NCBI RefSeq assembly: GCF_000317515.1
Contig: NC_019738.1
Location: 5,172,001-5,236,000 of the forward strand
Source: Allocoleopsis franciscana PCC 7113
GTDB taxonomy: Bacteria > Cyanobacteriota > Cyanobacteriia > Cyanobacteriales > Coleofasciculaceae
Length of the DNA: 64,000 nt
Direction: 5' to 3'
A program made the position numbers and the translations under genes. Shown one piece after another: positions 51,424 through 61,776 of this stretch; positions within the stretch are counted from its first letter, which is position 1, and each line of letters opens with the position of its first letter. The notes beneath the pieces were generated by a model. That model had not been told where the DNA came from, searched no databases, and saw only the letters and a program-made list of their open reading frames with translations.

Positions 51424-52074
51424 TTAAACCGCTACGGGTTCGAGGAGTTTGATATTAGAAAAGCCGAACTCGGTAGTGAGTCGATTGTCTCCATCGATCG
51501 CGTGAACGACTTGGCGCGTCATGACATAATAATTGCCGACTTTCTCATAGGTTTCCTCAAACTCTCGTTTGGTCTTGAGATTGCCCGTCTTAGCCTCTCG
51601 GAAGATGGCGTTGTAGCCTGTGGAAACATAGCCTTCCCCGGTATCTAAGCTTTCATTGGTATTAATCGTAAACGCCATCGGTCCCATCACCCGGCTCACC
51701 TGGCAAATTTCGGTACCTCGGACTTTGTAATTCGACCCCATGGCATCGCCCTTGACCCGAATTTCTACAGCACCAGTAGCGTCTGTTTCACCGAGGCTAA
51801 ATTCATTCTTGCCATGAGCCTTTTCAAAGGATGAGCGCTTACGGTGGGTAACAATATCCCGCATTTGGTTATAAACGCTTTCTTGAACTTTTTCGTCTTC
51901 AATGCCAGCAACTTCTACTGTAAGGTCACCATTAATCCGAACTTCCCCCTTGTAGACTTCATCACCCTGCTTAATTTCGATATCCGCACGGTAACCTGGG
52001 AAGTTGGCGTCCCAGGTGTAGCGGTTTTCGTAGGCAGCTTGAAACAACTCACGAGCGCTGGTTTGCTCTGTCAT
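51424..52074 (-). CDS. DUF3386 family protein
   Basis: 216 residues, cyanobacterial/plant family without assigned function. The conserved opening ARELFQAAYENRYTWDANFPGYRADIEI and late FGFSNIKLLEPV are recognisable. It has no signal peptide or membrane segment. Often thought to bind ligand as a beta-rich fold, but nothing in the sequence shows a catalytic site. Confidence 0.85.
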   Translation of the reverse strand: MTEQTSARELFQAAYENRYTWDANFPGYRADIEIKQGDEVYKGEVRINGDLTVEVAGIEDEKVQESVYNQMRDIVTHRKRSSFEKAHGKNEFSLGETDATGAVEIRVKGDAMGSNYKVRGTEICQVSRVMGPMAFTINTNESLDTGEGYVSTGYNAIFREAKTGNLKTKREFEETYEKVGNYYVMTRQVVHAIDGDNRLTTEFGFSNIKLLEPVAV

Positions 52075-52221
52075 AAATCCTTAATATCAATCAACACTCT
52101 CTAGTTTAAGAATCTTTACTGAGTATTGAACTTCTCAGCCAAAAATTGCCGAACCAAAAATGGATTGAAAATTGGACTTTTGACAGTTGACTTTTGACTT
52201 ATTATGTCATTCTTCAGTCCA

Positions 52222-53928
52222 TCAGGACGCACTCGGCTGGATGGGTTCCTGATAAAGTGGCACCGTAAACGTAACGGTTGAGCCTAATCCTTCACCCATA
52301 CTATAAAAGTTGACAACACCTCCCATCGTTTCCACGAGTCGTTGAGAGATAGTCAGACCTAAACCTGTGCCGCCATATTGACGAGTGCGTTCACCATCCA
52401 CCTGACTGAAAGCCTGAAATAGCTTGTCTTGCTTATCCAGAGAAACACCAATCCCTGTATCAGCAACTCGGATTTTAACCATACCGGGGAATTCCTGATC
52501 CTTAAACGGTACTTTTTTCCTGAGGACTTCAGCACTAATGGTTACCCCACCTTCGTGGGTAAATTTGATCGCATTGCCAGTCAGATTTAAGAGAATTTGC
52601 AGGAGCCGCTGATAGTTCCCGTATACAATGATTTCATCACGAGTATTGGGTAGCTCAACATTGAAACTGAGGTTCTTTTGTTGAGCTTGATTCTGAGTAA
52701 AATCTCGAACATCATCCAGCAGTTCATTGAGCTGAACTTGGCCTAATTCCAGCTCCATTTTACCGGCTTCAATTTTGGCGATATCTAAGATATCGTTGAT
52801 GATGTCCAATAGATGCAGCGCTGATTTATGGGCATCATCCATAAATTCCGCCTGTTCTTCAGGCGTATCTACCATGCCGTCAATGATCAGCTTAAGGCTA
52901 CAGATAATGCCATTGAGAGGGGTTCGTAACTCGTGGGTTGTGTTGGCGAGAAATTGGCTTTTCAGCCGAGAAACCGCTTCAGCTTGTTCGCGAGCTTCTT
53001 CTAACTCTTTATAGAGGGTGGCATGGGCGATCGCAGTTCCCACTTGTTCAGCCAGTTCCCTCACCAATTCGATTTCTGCCTCACTCCAGAGCCGGTGGCG
53101 ATCGCACTGTTGTAGTTTAATCAAACCATTGGGTTGGTCTGTATAGGTAGTAGAAACCACTAGCACGGATTGCTTTTGGCATTCTGAGGTTGTGGCTTGC
53201 TCAACCACGACGGGTTCGCGACTAAACAGCGCTTGTCTCAGGGAGGGTTCCTCTGCCAGATCCAGCTTTTTCCCCACGTTGGAGCGACGCGAGTCTTGGG
53301 AGTATTCTGCCTTGATTCGGACTTCTGGATCGTCTGGTTTGTACGAGCAAATCATGCAGTGGCTGACTTGAAGCGCCTTCCCTAGACTTTTGACCGTTTC
53401 TTGCCAAATTGTATCCAAATCGAGGGTACGACGGATTTTACGAGCAATTTGAGTTAGAAGCTTAGAGTTGGGGTCTAAGCTTAGAGGGACAAAAGAGTCA
53501 ATAACTTGTTGTACCGAGGCTTCCGGCAACAAATGACCCATGACCAGCACCCTTGTTGCTTTGCCATCGGCTTGTAAAATGGGGCTGATCACCAACTCAA
53601 ACGGTAAAAGTTGATCCTTGTAGGCCAACGAGTGGATGCAACGTTCAGGAGTTCGTTGCTCCAGAATTCGCTGAATTTGTTCTAGATAGGCGTCAGCCGC
53701 GATCGGATGAAATGTTTCACGTAGGGGAAGCCCAAGCACTTGTTCGTTTGTCAGACCATAGCGCTCAGCGCCTTGCCAGTAAAATGAGTGGTACTGACCA
53801 GATGCATCCTGAGTAAACACAAGTTCGGACCCTAACCCCTGCAAAAAGCTCGATTTGCTTGGTGCAGTAGCAGATTCCATATCGGTATACCCAGAAAGAG
53901 GATGTTGTAAATTAACAGGAGCAGTCAT
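52222..53928 (-). CDS. PAS-GAF sensor histidine kinase
   Basis: 568 residues from ATG 53928 (MTAPVNLQHP); an upstream start would add a cysteine-rich run unlike the family. PAS (about 30-150, FYWQGAERYGLTNEQVLG), GAF (about 175-330, with SHCMICSYKPDDPEV), coiled coil, HisKA (about 340-405, SQFLANTTHELRTPLNGI, phospho-His about 346) and HATPase (about 445-560: NLTGNAIKFTH, VADTGIGVS, GGTGLGLTISQR). No membrane helix, no receiver. Complete N, G1, F and G2 boxes. GAF may bind a bilin or other small molecule; there is no Cys-x-His near the centre, so phytochrome-like binding is unlikely. No response regulator adjacent. Confidence 0.9.
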   Translation of the reverse strand: MTAPVNLQHPLSGYTDMESATAPSKSSFLQGLGSELVFTQDASGQYHSFYWQGAERYGLTNEQVLGLPLRETFHPIAADAYLEQIQRILEQRTPERCIHSLAYKDQLLPFELVISPILQADGKATRVLVMGHLLPEASVQQVIDSFVPLSLDPNSKLLTQIARKIRRTLDLDTIWQETVKSLGKALQVSHCMICSYKPDDPEVRIKAEYSQDSRRSNVGKKLDLAEEPSLRQALFSREPVVVEQATTSECQKQSVLVVSTTYTDQPNGLIKLQQCDRHRLWSEAEIELVRELAEQVGTAIAHATLYKELEEAREQAEAVSRLKSQFLANTTHELRTPLNGIICSLKLIIDGMVDTPEEQAEFMDDAHKSALHLLDIINDILDIAKIEAGKMELELGQVQLNELLDDVRDFTQNQAQQKNLSFNVELPNTRDEIIVYGNYQRLLQILLNLTGNAIKFTHEGGVTISAEVLRKKVPFKDQEFPGMVKIRVADTGIGVSLDKQDKLFQAFSQVDGERTRQYGGTGLGLTISQRLVETMGGVVNFYSMGEGLGSTVTFTVPLYQEPIQPSAS

Positions 53929-54062
53929 CAGACAAGACCTGGAAACTGCGAGTTGACAAAAAAAATGATTGGCTGGAGCGATGCGACCGAAAGGGAACGG
54001 GGCGTAGCTCAAACTTTAAAGATTTGGCTTTAAAGCAACAGCCGATACTTGTTTGTTTGACC

Positions 54063-54293
54063 TCAATCATTCCATTCGCCTCGTGGAGGCACGGGGGGAT
54101 TGCGGTCTAAGGCACGGGTCAGTTCGTCATCCCGTTCCCGTTCACCTCTTAGCCACTGACGAATTGCTGTTTCAATAACCCGACTCGGATCATTGGTTAG
54201 GTGCTGGATTTGCTCTAATAGTTCTGAATCCAAATGAATAGAGATTTCTTCTTTGTCAGTTGAAGGCTCTCTATGTACGGCATGATCGTTCAT
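54063..54293 (-). CDS. Ribbon-helix-helix-like small protein
   Basis: 76 residues from ATG 54293 (102 from 54371). The core EEISIHLDSELLEQIQHLTNDPSRVIETAIRQWL resembles RHH antitoxin/regulator proteins (beta strand, then two helices). The tail is acidic/Arg-rich with a Pro-rich end. No toxin gene is adjacent (next genes are the histidine kinase and lepA), so it is either a solo regulator or an orphan antitoxin. Confidence 0.7.
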   Translation of the reverse strand: MNDHAVHREPSTDKEEISIHLDSELLEQIQHLTNDPSRVIETAIRQWLRGERERDDELTRALDRNPPVPPRGEWND

Positions 54294-54497
54294 AAGCCCA
54301 GTGTTAGGTTCCCTAATAAACATTTTACGATAACTATCAATTCGCCGTCTTTCGATTCTGCACACGCCCAAAGGGTATCTTTAATGAAGCCTCGAAGCCA
54401 TTCCCTAAGAGGGGGATCTCCCGATTTTGTAGGCAAAAACATTAAAATAAGTTAAGCGCTATTGAATTTTACAGCCCTTTCTTGTTGTCACCCTGAT

Positions 54498-56309
54498 ATG
54501 ACTGACGTTCCTGTCTCTCGCATTCGTAACTTTTCAATCATCGCCCATATCGATCATGGGAAATCCACTTTAGCCGATCGCTTGCTACAGACGACGGGCA
54601 CAGTCGAGGCGCGGCAGATGAAGGAACAGTTCCTGGACAATATGGATTTGGAACGGGAACGGGGCATTACAATTAAGCTGCAAGCTGCACGGATGAACTA
54701 TACCGCCAGCGATGGTGAGCAATACGTCCTCAATCTCATTGATACACCCGGTCACGTCGATTTTTCTTATGAGGTATCGCGATCTCTCGTTGCCTGTGAA
54801 GGAGCTTTGTTGGTTGTAGATGCATCTCAGGGCGTTGAGGCACAAACTCTGGCTAATGTTTACTTAGCACTGGAGCATGACCTAGAAATTATCCCGGTTC
54901 TGAATAAAATCGACTTACCCGGAGCCGATCCTGAACGAGTTAAGAGCGAAATCGAAGAGATCATTGGTCTTGATTGTAGCGGGGCAATCAAGGCTTCGGC
55001 AAAGGAAGGCATCGGAATTCATGAAATCTTAGAATCCATCGTCCATTTAATCCCTCCTCCCCAGGATACGGTAAACCAACCCCTGCGTGCATTAATTTTT
55101 GACAGCTACTATGACCCTTACCGGGGTGTGATTGTTTATTTCCGAGTTGTGGATGGAACGGTTAAAAAAGGCGACAAAGTCCGCTTAATGGCATCCCACA
55201 AAGAGTACGAGATTGATGAGCTTGGTATTCTTTCCCCCACCCAAATCCAAGTCGATGAACTCCATGCTGGTGAGGTGGGTTACCTAGCCGCCGCCATCAA
55301 AGCTGTAGAAGACGCCCGTGTTGGTGATACGATTACCCAGGCAGCGAAACCTGCCGAGGCTCCCTTGCCTGGTTATGCGGAAGCCAAACCGATGGTCTTT
55401 TGCGGCTTATTCCCCATCGATGCGGATCAGTATGAAGATTTGCGGGATGCCTTAGAGAAGCTGAAGCTGAATGATGCTGCACTGCATTATGAGCCGGAAA
55501 CATCCAGCGCTATGGGTTTTGGCTTCCGTTGTGGCTTCTTGGGCTTGTTGCACATGGAGATCGTTCAGGAGCGGCTGGAGCGAGAATACAATCTAGATTT
55601 AATCATTACCGCGCCGTCTGTGGTGTATCAAGTCACAACGAATAAAGGCGAAGTCTTCGAGATTGACAATCCTAGCAAACTCCCGGCACCCAACGAACGG
55701 GAAAGTATTGCTGAACCCTATGTCCAAGTGGAGATGATTACTCCTGAAAGCTACGTTGGCACCCTGATGGAACTGTGTCAAAATCGACGTGGGGTGTTTA
55801 AGGACATGAAATATCTCACCCAAGGGCGAACGACGTTAGTTTATGAATTGCCATTGGCAGAAGTCGTAACGGATTTTTTTGACCAGTTGAAGTCCCGTTC
55901 TCGCGGCTACGCTAGCATGGAGTACCATCTGATTGGCTACCGAGAAAACACACTCGTCAAGTTAGATGTTCTGATTAATGGTGACCCTGTTGATTCTTTG
56001 GCAATGATTGTTCACCGAGATAAAGCTTACAATGTGGGTCGTTCCTTGGTGGAAAAATTGAAAGAACTGATTCCCCGTCATCAATTCAAGATTCCCCTCC
56101 AAGCATCCATTGGCAGTCGCGTGATCGCCAGTGAACATATCCCAGCTTTACGCAAAGACGTACTCGCCAAATGTTATGGCGGCGACATCAGCCGGAAGAA
56201 GAAACTGCTTCAGAAACAGGCAAAAGGGAAGAAGCGGATGAAATCCGTTGGTACTGTGGATGTCCCGCAGGAAGCGTTTATGGCAGTGTTGCGCCTCGAT
56301 CCGCAGTAG
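54498..56309 (+). CDS. lepA: Elongation factor 4 (LepA)
   Basis: 603 residues from ATG 54498 ([14 protein letters not shown]), the usual family length and start; a start at 54462 is less likely. GTPase motifs: G1 [10 protein letters not shown]2 RERGITI, G3 DTPGHVDF, G4 NKIDLP, G5 SAKEGIG. Domain II, III and V follow, and the LepA C-terminal domain includes [21 protein letters not shown] and [21 protein letters not shown]. It aids ribosome back-translocation and initiation under stress. Confidence 0.97.
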   Translation: MTDVPVSRIRNFSIIAHIDHGKSTLADRLLQTTGTVEARQMKEQFLDNMDLERERGITIKLQAARMNYTASDGEQYVLNLIDTPGHVDFSYEVSRSLVACEGALLVVDASQGVEAQTLANVYLALEHDLEIIPVLNKIDLPGADPERVKSEIEEIIGLDCSGAIKASAKEGIGIHEILESIVHLIPPPQDTVNQPLRALIFDSYYDPYRGVIVYFRVVDGTVKKGDKVRLMASHKEYEIDELGILSPTQIQVDELHAGEVGYLAAAIKAVEDARVGDTITQAAKPAEAPLPGYAEAKPMVFCGLFPIDADQYEDLRDALEKLKLNDAALHYEPETSSAMGFGFRCGFLGLLHMEIVQERLEREYNLDLIITAPSVVYQVTTNKGEVFEIDNPSKLPAPNERESIAEPYVQVEMITPESYVGTLMELCQNRRGVFKDMKYLTQGRTTLVYELPLAEVVTDFFDQLKSRSRGYASMEYHLIGYRENTLVKLDVLINGDPVDSLAMIVHRDKAYNVGRSLVEKLKELIPRHQFKIPLQASIGSRVIASEHIPALRKDVLAKCYGGDISRKKKLLQKQAKGKKRMKSVGTVDVPQEAFMAVLRLDPQ

Positions 56310-56848
56310 GACTTCAATCCGGAAATGGGGTGAGTGTTAGAAGGGACTATTGCAATATGCCCCTTCTACTCCCCTACTAACAATCTTCAGCAAATCTTGA
56401 TGACTTGATCGACGCTCTAAGCTCAATCTATTGAAAGGGGGTAGCCCAAGGCGGATGGATACAAACTATGAACCATCGATTGGAGCTTTGGCACTCGGTC
56501 GTACTGATGCAGCACGGGTACGACTTTTTTATCGATGAGGACTTGGTTATCCTTAATTTCGTAATCGCTTTCCGAAGTTTCAGCGATCGTAAAGATGAGA
56601 CCTGATAGATTCGAGTGGCTTACTATGAACTCTTCATCCTCATCTAAAATTGATGCAATCTTTAATTGCAGAAGAGAAAAATGACGACTGAGGAGGCTAC
56701 TTCATGCCTATGCCTAGATATGGCTGTGCCATGTAACCTTTTACTTGGCTCCAGTTCATTCTTCAGGACGAATTTCAGAATTTGTGGCACTTAGAGTTGA
56801 AAGCGATTAGCATAGTGCTGCAAGATTGGTAGATCTGTACGTAAAACT
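56310..56848. other. Intergenic region between lepA and the UDP-xylose synthase gene
   Basis: About 540 bases. Apart from the doubtful reverse frame at 56423-56701 and one GCGATCG near 56583, no feature is evident. The promoter of the downstream gene presumably lies in the last 150 bases. Confidence 0.5.
56423..56701 (-). pseudogene. Possible 5'-truncated hypothetical protein
   Basis: A 92-codon open frame without ATG/GTG/TTG near its front, bounded by TGA at 56702-56704 and TGA at 56423. Its composition is protein-like: LDEDEEFIVSHSNLSGLIFT, AETSESDYEIKDNQVLIDKK, VVPVLHQYDRVPKLQ. An ATG-AAG sits just upstream in another frame, so a frameshift could have detached the start. No family recognised. 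Might be a chance frame. Confidence 0.35.
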
Positions 56849-57805
56849 ATGAGAATTCTGGTTACAGGCGGTGCCGGTTTCATCGGCTCCCACTTGATTG
56901 ATCGCCTAATGGCAGAGGGGCATGATGTTATTTGCTTAGATAACTTCTATACCGGCCACAAGCGTAACGTTCTGAAATGGCTAGGCAACCCCTACTTTGA
57001 ACTGATTCGCCACGACATCACCGAACCGATTCGGTTAGAAGTAGACCAAATTTACCATCTCGCTTGTCCAGCTTCGCCAGTTCACTACCAATACAATCCC
57101 GTTAAGACCATCAAAACCAATGTCATGGGCACTCTGCACATGCTAGGGTTAGCCAAACGGGTAAAAGCAAGATTCTTATTAGCATCTACGTCAGAAGTGT
57201 ACGGCGATCCGGAAGTTCATCCTCAATCAGAAGATTACAGGGGAAACGTTAATACCATTGGTATTCGTAGCTGTTACGACGAGGGTAAGCGAGTCGCAGA
57301 GACCCTAGCCTTTGACTACCATCGGCAAAATAATGTAGAAATTCGCGTAGCTCGAATTTTTAACACTTATGGACCTCGTATGCTCGAAAATGATGGTCGG
57401 GTTGTCAGCAACTTCGTGGTGCAATCCCTGAGAGGTCAACCTTTAACCGTCTATGGGGATGGTTCTCAAACCCGTAGCTTCTGCTATGTCTCTGACTTAG
57501 TCGATGGACTAATGCGGTTGATGAATGGTGAGCATACCGGACCGATTAATTTAGGGAATCCTGGTGAATACACAATTCTGGAACTCGCTCAGGCGGTGCA
57601 GAAGATGGTGAATCCGGATGCTGAAATTATCTTTAAAACTCTTCCGCAGGATGACCCGCGCCGCCGCCGTCCCGACATTACAAAAGCCCAGACTTTGCTC
57701 AATTGGCAACCTACTGTACCCTTACAAGAAGGGTTAAAACTGACAGTGGAGGATTTTCAAAATCGTATAGCCTCTGCTGAAGAATATCGCTTAGCTTCCA
57801 TTTAA
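56849..57805 (+). CDS. UDP-glucuronate decarboxylase (UDP-xylose synthase), SDR family
   Basis: 318 residues. NAD-binding [16 protein letters not shown], then [31 protein letters not shown] (UXS signature), the catalytic STSEVYGDP and Y-x3-K in [11 protein letters not shown], and [11 protein letters not shown]. The Arg-rich [13 protein letters not shown] motif near the end is typical. It converts UDP-glucuronate to UDP-xylose via a UDP-4-keto intermediate. Next gene on the same strand is UDP-glucose dehydrogenase, whose product is its substrate; 194 bases separate them. Confidence 0.95.
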   Translation: MRILVTGGAGFIGSHLIDRLMAEGHDVICLDNFYTGHKRNVLKWLGNPYFELIRHDITEPIRLEVDQIYHLACPASPVHYQYNPVKTIKTNVMGTLHMLGLAKRVKARFLLASTSEVYGDPEVHPQSEDYRGNVNTIGIRSCYDEGKRVAETLAFDYHRQNNVEIRVARIFNTYGPRMLENDGRVVSNFVVQSLRGQPLTVYGDGSQTRSFCYVSDLVDGLMRLMNGEHTGPINLGNPGEYTILELAQAVQKMVNPDAEIIFKTLPQDDPRRRRPDITKAQTLLNWQPTVPLQEGLKLTVEDFQNRIASAEEYRLASI

Positions 57806-57999
57806 GGAATCCATTGAAACTCAGGGTGCCCAAAAAGGATACAAGACTTAACCTAGAGTGAGCAATCCTGTGCCAAATACTATGAGTAGAGGCTAGAGAA
57901 GAAGGGGTTGCGATGCCTCTAGACCTCGTGTATAAGTCTTGAGAGCTTCAAAGAGCTGAGCTTCCCTAACTCCTATTTGTATTAGCCAGGAGCAAGAGT

Positions 58000-59391
58000 A
58001 TGCGTGTTTGTGTGATTGGGACTGGATATGTCGGTTTGGTGACGGGTGCTTGCTTAGCGCACATTGGGCATCACGTCATCTGCGTGGACAATAATGAAGA
58101 AAAAGTCAAGTTAATGAAGTCGGGACACTCCCCCATCTACGAGCCTGGACTGTCAGAAATTATGCAGGCAGCCAGTCATGCTGGGAATCTGGAGTTTACA
58201 TCAGATCTCGCAGCGGGCGTGGCTCATGGCGAAATTTTGTTTATTGCCGTAGGAACACCTGCCCTAGCGAACGGTGAAAGCGATACACGTTACGTTGAAG
58301 CTGTAGCACGCGGCATTGGTTCCCATCTGGATGGCGGCTATAAGGTGATTGTGAATAAGTCTACCGTACCGATTGGCTCTGGTGATTGGGTGCGGATGAT
58401 TGTGCTTGATGGTGTGGCAGAACGTCAGGCGGCGTTGGTGACGGCGGGTGGCGTTCCTGGAGAAGAAGCAATATCACAAAGTGGCACCCAGTTTGACGTA
58501 GTGAGTAATCCAGAGTTTTTGCGGGAAGGGTCAGCCATTTACGACACATTTAACCCAGACCGAATTGTTCTGGGGAGTACCAGTGATCGGGCGATCGCCA
58601 TGATGAAGGAACTCTATACTCCCATCACCGAGCGCCAGTTTGCAGAAGATAAATCATTGCCTCCAGTGCCGGTGCTGGTGACAGACATTAGCTCGGCTGA
58701 GATGGTTAAATACGCGGCAAATGCGTTTTTAGCCACTAAAATTAGCTTTATCAACGAAGTTGCCAATATTTGCGATCGCGTCGGTGCTGATGTCACTCAA
58801 GTTGCCAAAGGCATTGGCTTAGACTCCCGGATTGGGAGTAAATTTTTGCAAGCTGGCATTGGCTGGGGTGGTTCTTGTTTCCCCAAAGATGTCTCTGCGC
58901 TGATTCATACCGCCGATGATTATGGCTATGAAGCTCAACTGCTCAAAGCGGCGGTTAGTGTTAATGATCGCCAGCGCTTGATTTCCCTGGAAAAACTTCA
59001 GCAAGAACTGAAAATTCTCAAGGGGAAAACCATTGGACTACTCGGCTTAACGTTTAAGCCCGATACTGATGATTTGCGCGATGCCCCGGCACTCAATTTG
59101 ATTGAGCAACTCAACCGATTGGGCGCAAAAGTTAAAGCTTACGACCCCATTATTTCCCAAACTGGAATGCGTCACGGACTATCGGGCGTGCTTGTGGAAA
59201 CCGATCCAGAACGACTCGCAGACAGTTGCGATGCTTTAGTCCTCGTCACCGACTGGGAACAATTCCGTAAGCTGGACTATGCCAAGATGGCACAGTTGAT
59301 GAACAATCCCGTGATGATTGATGGTCGCAACTTCCTAGACCGGGAAATGCTAGAACGTGCCGGTTTCCACTTCCGAGGAATTGGTCGATAG
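58000..59391 (+). CDS. UDP-glucose 6-dehydrogenase
   Basis: 463 residues. MRVCVIGTGYVGLVTGACLA at the N-terminus, SNPEFLREGSAI, the KSTVPIGSG motif, the catalytic Cys in WGGSCFPKDVSAL and the C-terminal LGLTFKPDTDDLRDAPAL. It oxidises UDP-glucose to UDP-glucuronate with two NAD+. An insert of about 14 residues (APAL-like DGVAERQAALVTAGGVPGEE at about 147-165) lengthens it slightly. It supplies UDP-glucuronate to the upstream decarboxylase. Confidence 0.95.
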   Translation: MRVCVIGTGYVGLVTGACLAHIGHHVICVDNNEEKVKLMKSGHSPIYEPGLSEIMQAASHAGNLEFTSDLAAGVAHGEILFIAVGTPALANGESDTRYVEAVARGIGSHLDGGYKVIVNKSTVPIGSGDWVRMIVLDGVAERQAALVTAGGVPGEEAISQSGTQFDVVSNPEFLREGSAIYDTFNPDRIVLGSTSDRAIAMMKELYTPITERQFAEDKSLPPVPVLVTDISSAEMVKYAANAFLATKISFINEVANICDRVGADVTQVAKGIGLDSRIGSKFLQAGIGWGGSCFPKDVSALIHTADDYGYEAQLLKAAVSVNDRQRLISLEKLQQELKILKGKTIGLLGLTFKPDTDDLRDAPALNLIEQLNRLGAKVKAYDPIISQTGMRHGLSGVLVETDPERLADSCDALVLVTDWEQFRKLDYAKMAQLMNNPVMIDGRNFLDREMLERAGFHFRGIGR

Positions 59392-59547
59392 AAGAGTTGA
59401 ACGTTGAAATTTGTGAGCTTATCGGTTGCCGTTCGCGTTAACCAAGCCAGATATCCTAGTACTCAAAGAACCATGATTCGCCTAAGGTGCTAGGTTTCAG
59501 GTTTATCGGTGATAACTTGAGCTTACAAACCTTCAAGTGGTAACCTT

Positions 59548-60027
59548 CTAAGCGGGGCTAAGCCCCGCTTGGGCTTTCTCTTTTTTCTCGAAATACTGCT
59601 GATGCTCCTCGGTAGCTAAATAATATTCCTGCGCCGCCTTAATCTCCGTCACAATATCTTTGTCAAACTTGCCAGACCTTTGCAGCTTCTGTTTTGAGCG
59701 TTTCGCAGCTTCCTCCTGCTGGGCATTGTGGAAAAAGATGACGGATCGATATTGTTCCCCTCTGTCTGGGCCTTGACGGTTTAGGGATGTGGGGTCGTGG
59801 ATATGCCAAAACACATCAAGAAGCTGATCATAGCTGACTTGATTGGGGTCATATTCGACCTGTGCCACTTCTGCATGACCTGTGATTCTCGACAAAACAT
59901 CGAGATAACAAGGGTTTGGGAAATGCCCTCCCATGTACCCCACAGAAGTGGATGTTATTCCCTTAACTTTCCGAAAGGCTGCCTCTACGCCCCAAAAACA
60001 ACCCGCTCCAAATGTTGCCTTTTCCAT
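59548..60027 (-). CDS. msrA: Peptide methionine sulfoxide reductase A
   Basis: 159 residues. The catalytic GCFWGVEAAFRKVKG at the very N-terminus, GYMGGHFPNPCYLDVLSRITGHAEVAQVEYDP and EQYRSVIFFHNAQQ. A C-terminal resolving Cys typical of longer MsrA proteins is absent, so recycling would depend on Cys at about 44 or thioredoxin directly. Reduces methionine-S-sulfoxide in proteins. Divergent from the GH8 gene. Confidence 0.95.
   Translation of the reverse strand: MEKATFGAGCFWGVEAAFRKVKGITSTSVGYMGGHFPNPCYLDVLSRITGHAEVAQVEYDPNQVSYDQLLDVFWHIHDPTSLNRQGPDRGEQYRSVIFFHNAQQEEAAKRSKQKLQRSGKFDKDIVTEIKAAQEYYLATEEHQQYFEKKEKAQAGLSPA
59550..59570 (-). terminator. Hairpin overlapping the msrA stop codon
   Basis: Perfect 9-bp arms AAGCGGGGC/GCCCCGCTT with a 3-base loop (59550-59570). 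The stem begins in the stop codon of msrA (TAG, 59548-59550) and covers its last seven codons. No U-tract. It could act as a terminator or a mRNA 3' stabiliser. Confidence 0.5.
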
Positions 60028-60332
60028 TGGTGTTATTCACTCCAATTTAGAGCAGTTCTCTAACTCCTTATTATTATCTGAATTTCATCGGCTTAGTAGC
60101 CGCTACAAACTCACCTTTGAGCAAATCCTTCACCCTATTGCTCGATAGTTGTGTACGTGTGGCGATGGAGCAATAAAGCAAATGGGCAATTAAATTTGAA
60201 AAAATCCGGATTACATAAAAAATAGAGCGTCTTAAGTATATCAGGTTGTTGTTAAGTCGCCAAACACCCATCCCTTTGTTAAAGTGGCGACAGGGTGCAG
60301 GGAAAACAGTAACAAATTATACCACATGGGCA
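60028..60332. other. Divergent intergenic region
   Basis: About 300 bases between msrA and the GH8 endoglucanase. No gene or repeat recognised; AT-rich in the centre around 60180-60235. Confidence 0.5.
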
Positions 60333-61682
60333 ATGAACCCAATGCTCCCTCAATTTACTGAAATTGTCTCTCTCAATCCGGGTCAGCGGTGTTTGAGGGC
60401 GGTTACAGCCGTCGCGCTTTTGCTGAGCTTAGCGGGCTGTACTTCCGGCTCTTCTCAGGGACAACCGGAAACGCCACAACCGACTTCATCCGATTCCTGG
60501 GAGTCACCAGAGCCAACACCAACGCCCAAGTTACCAACACCCACGCTGCCTGGGTTGAGAAATGCGCCTTCTTTACCCAAATCAACGGCCAACCGGGAGC
60601 TACTCGAAGAAAGCTGGGACATTTATCGGCAGCAATTCATTCAAGTTGATGGGCGAGTCATCGACTATGAAGATAGCGATCGCTCCACCTCTGAAGGGCA
60701 AGCTTATGCGATGCTGCGAGCGGTTCTAATTGATGACCCAACCACGTTTGCTCTCTCCTTAGATTGGGCCGAAAAAAATCTCCACCGACTTTCGGAAACC
60801 GGCACTCATCGCGACCAACTTTGGGCGTGGAAGTGGGGACAAGCTCAACCGGGAAAATGGGGGCCGATTGACAAAAATTTTGCCAGTGATGCGGACATTG
60901 ATGCAATTACCGCTCTCATCCTGGCTTCGCGCCGCTGGAATCAGCCAGAATACCTGAATTTAGCACGCCGCAAGCTGCGAGATTTGTGGTATTTCTCCAC
61001 CATTGAGGTGCCGGGAGGTAAACGCTATCTCTTACCCGGGCCGGCCGAAGCCTTTGCACCCACGCCCACGACTATCTATCTCAATCCCTCTTATTATGCC
61101 CCTTATGCTTTTCGCCTGTTTGCCCAGGTTGACAAAGAGCACGATTGGATGAGCCTGGTTAAAAGTAGCTATGAATCCCTCGAACAGTCGTCCAAGGTTT
61201 CGGCGGCTGGCTTACCCAGTGACTGGATTGCCCTAGACACTCAAACCGGAAAGTACCAGCCGGTACCACCTCAGAGCAAGCTTCAGAGCGTTTATAGTTT
61301 TGATGCCTATCGAGTTTGGTGGCGAGTGGCTTGGGATGCGGCTTGGTTTAACGCTCCCGAAGCTAAAAAATATCTCAGCACAGCGACCAAACATTTAGAG
61401 AAGCAATGGCGTGAGCAAAAGCGCCTGAGTGCTCGGATTGACCTCCAGGGAAAACCGACCGTGAACTACGAGGCGACATCTCAATATGCGATGCTCATAC
61501 CCGCCTTTCGGATAACCAACCCCGATTTAGCCCAGGAGTTACTTAAAGATAAACTGTTACCTCAATATAAACAGGGGATTTGGGATGATGAATCGGCTTA
61601 CTATACCCAGAATTTGGCCTGGTTAGGGATACTGTCTCCCAATGTTGTTAGTCCTCAACTTCTACAACCTCAGCCGAAGTGA
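60333..61682 (+). CDS. GH8-family endoglucanase, lipoprotein
   Basis: 449 residues from ATG 60333; an earlier start at 60246 adds an unlikely sequence. Lipobox LLSLAGC at about residues 29-35 followed by a Thr/Pro linker (about 40-85). The GH8 (alpha/alpha)6 domain (about 90-440) shows the acid Glu in TSEGQAYAMLRAV, the conserved Asp in ASDADIDAITALI, and YLNPSYYAPYAFRLF, TVNYEATSQYAML. GH8 enzymes cut beta-1,4-glucans (BcsZ-like) or related glycans. In the outer or inner membrane leaflet facing the periplasm it could trim an exported polysaccharide. Followed 94 bases later by an SGNH-like hydrolase gene. Confidence 0.9.
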   Translation: MNPMLPQFTEIVSLNPGQRCLRAVTAVALLLSLAGCTSGSSQGQPETPQPTSSDSWESPEPTPTPKLPTPTLPGLRNAPSLPKSTANRELLEESWDIYRQQFIQVDGRVIDYEDSDRSTSEGQAYAMLRAVLIDDPTTFALSLDWAEKNLHRLSETGTHRDQLWAWKWGQAQPGKWGPIDKNFASDADIDAITALILASRRWNQPEYLNLARRKLRDLWYFSTIEVPGGKRYLLPGPAEAFAPTPTTIYLNPSYYAPYAFRLFAQVDKEHDWMSLVKSSYESLEQSSKVSAAGLPSDWIALDTQTGKYQPVPPQSKLQSVYSFDAYRVWWRVAWDAAWFNAPEAKKYLSTATKHLEKQWREQKRLSARIDLQGKPTVNYEATSQYAMLIPAFRITNPDLAQELLKDKLLPQYKQGIWDDESAYYTQNLAWLGILSPNVVSPQLLQPQPK

Positions 61683-61776
61683 CATCCTAACCGGCTAAAT
61701 CGAAATAAATTGAAGGTGGAAGGCTTGAAGGTTTGAAGGTTAATAATGCCAATTCTCTAGGAAGTATTACCCATCT

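Noticed and set aside
61721-61745. Short GAAGG-type direct repeats before the SGNH gene
   Set aside because: Short heptad-like repeats are frequent in cyanobacterial spacers and no site could be defined.
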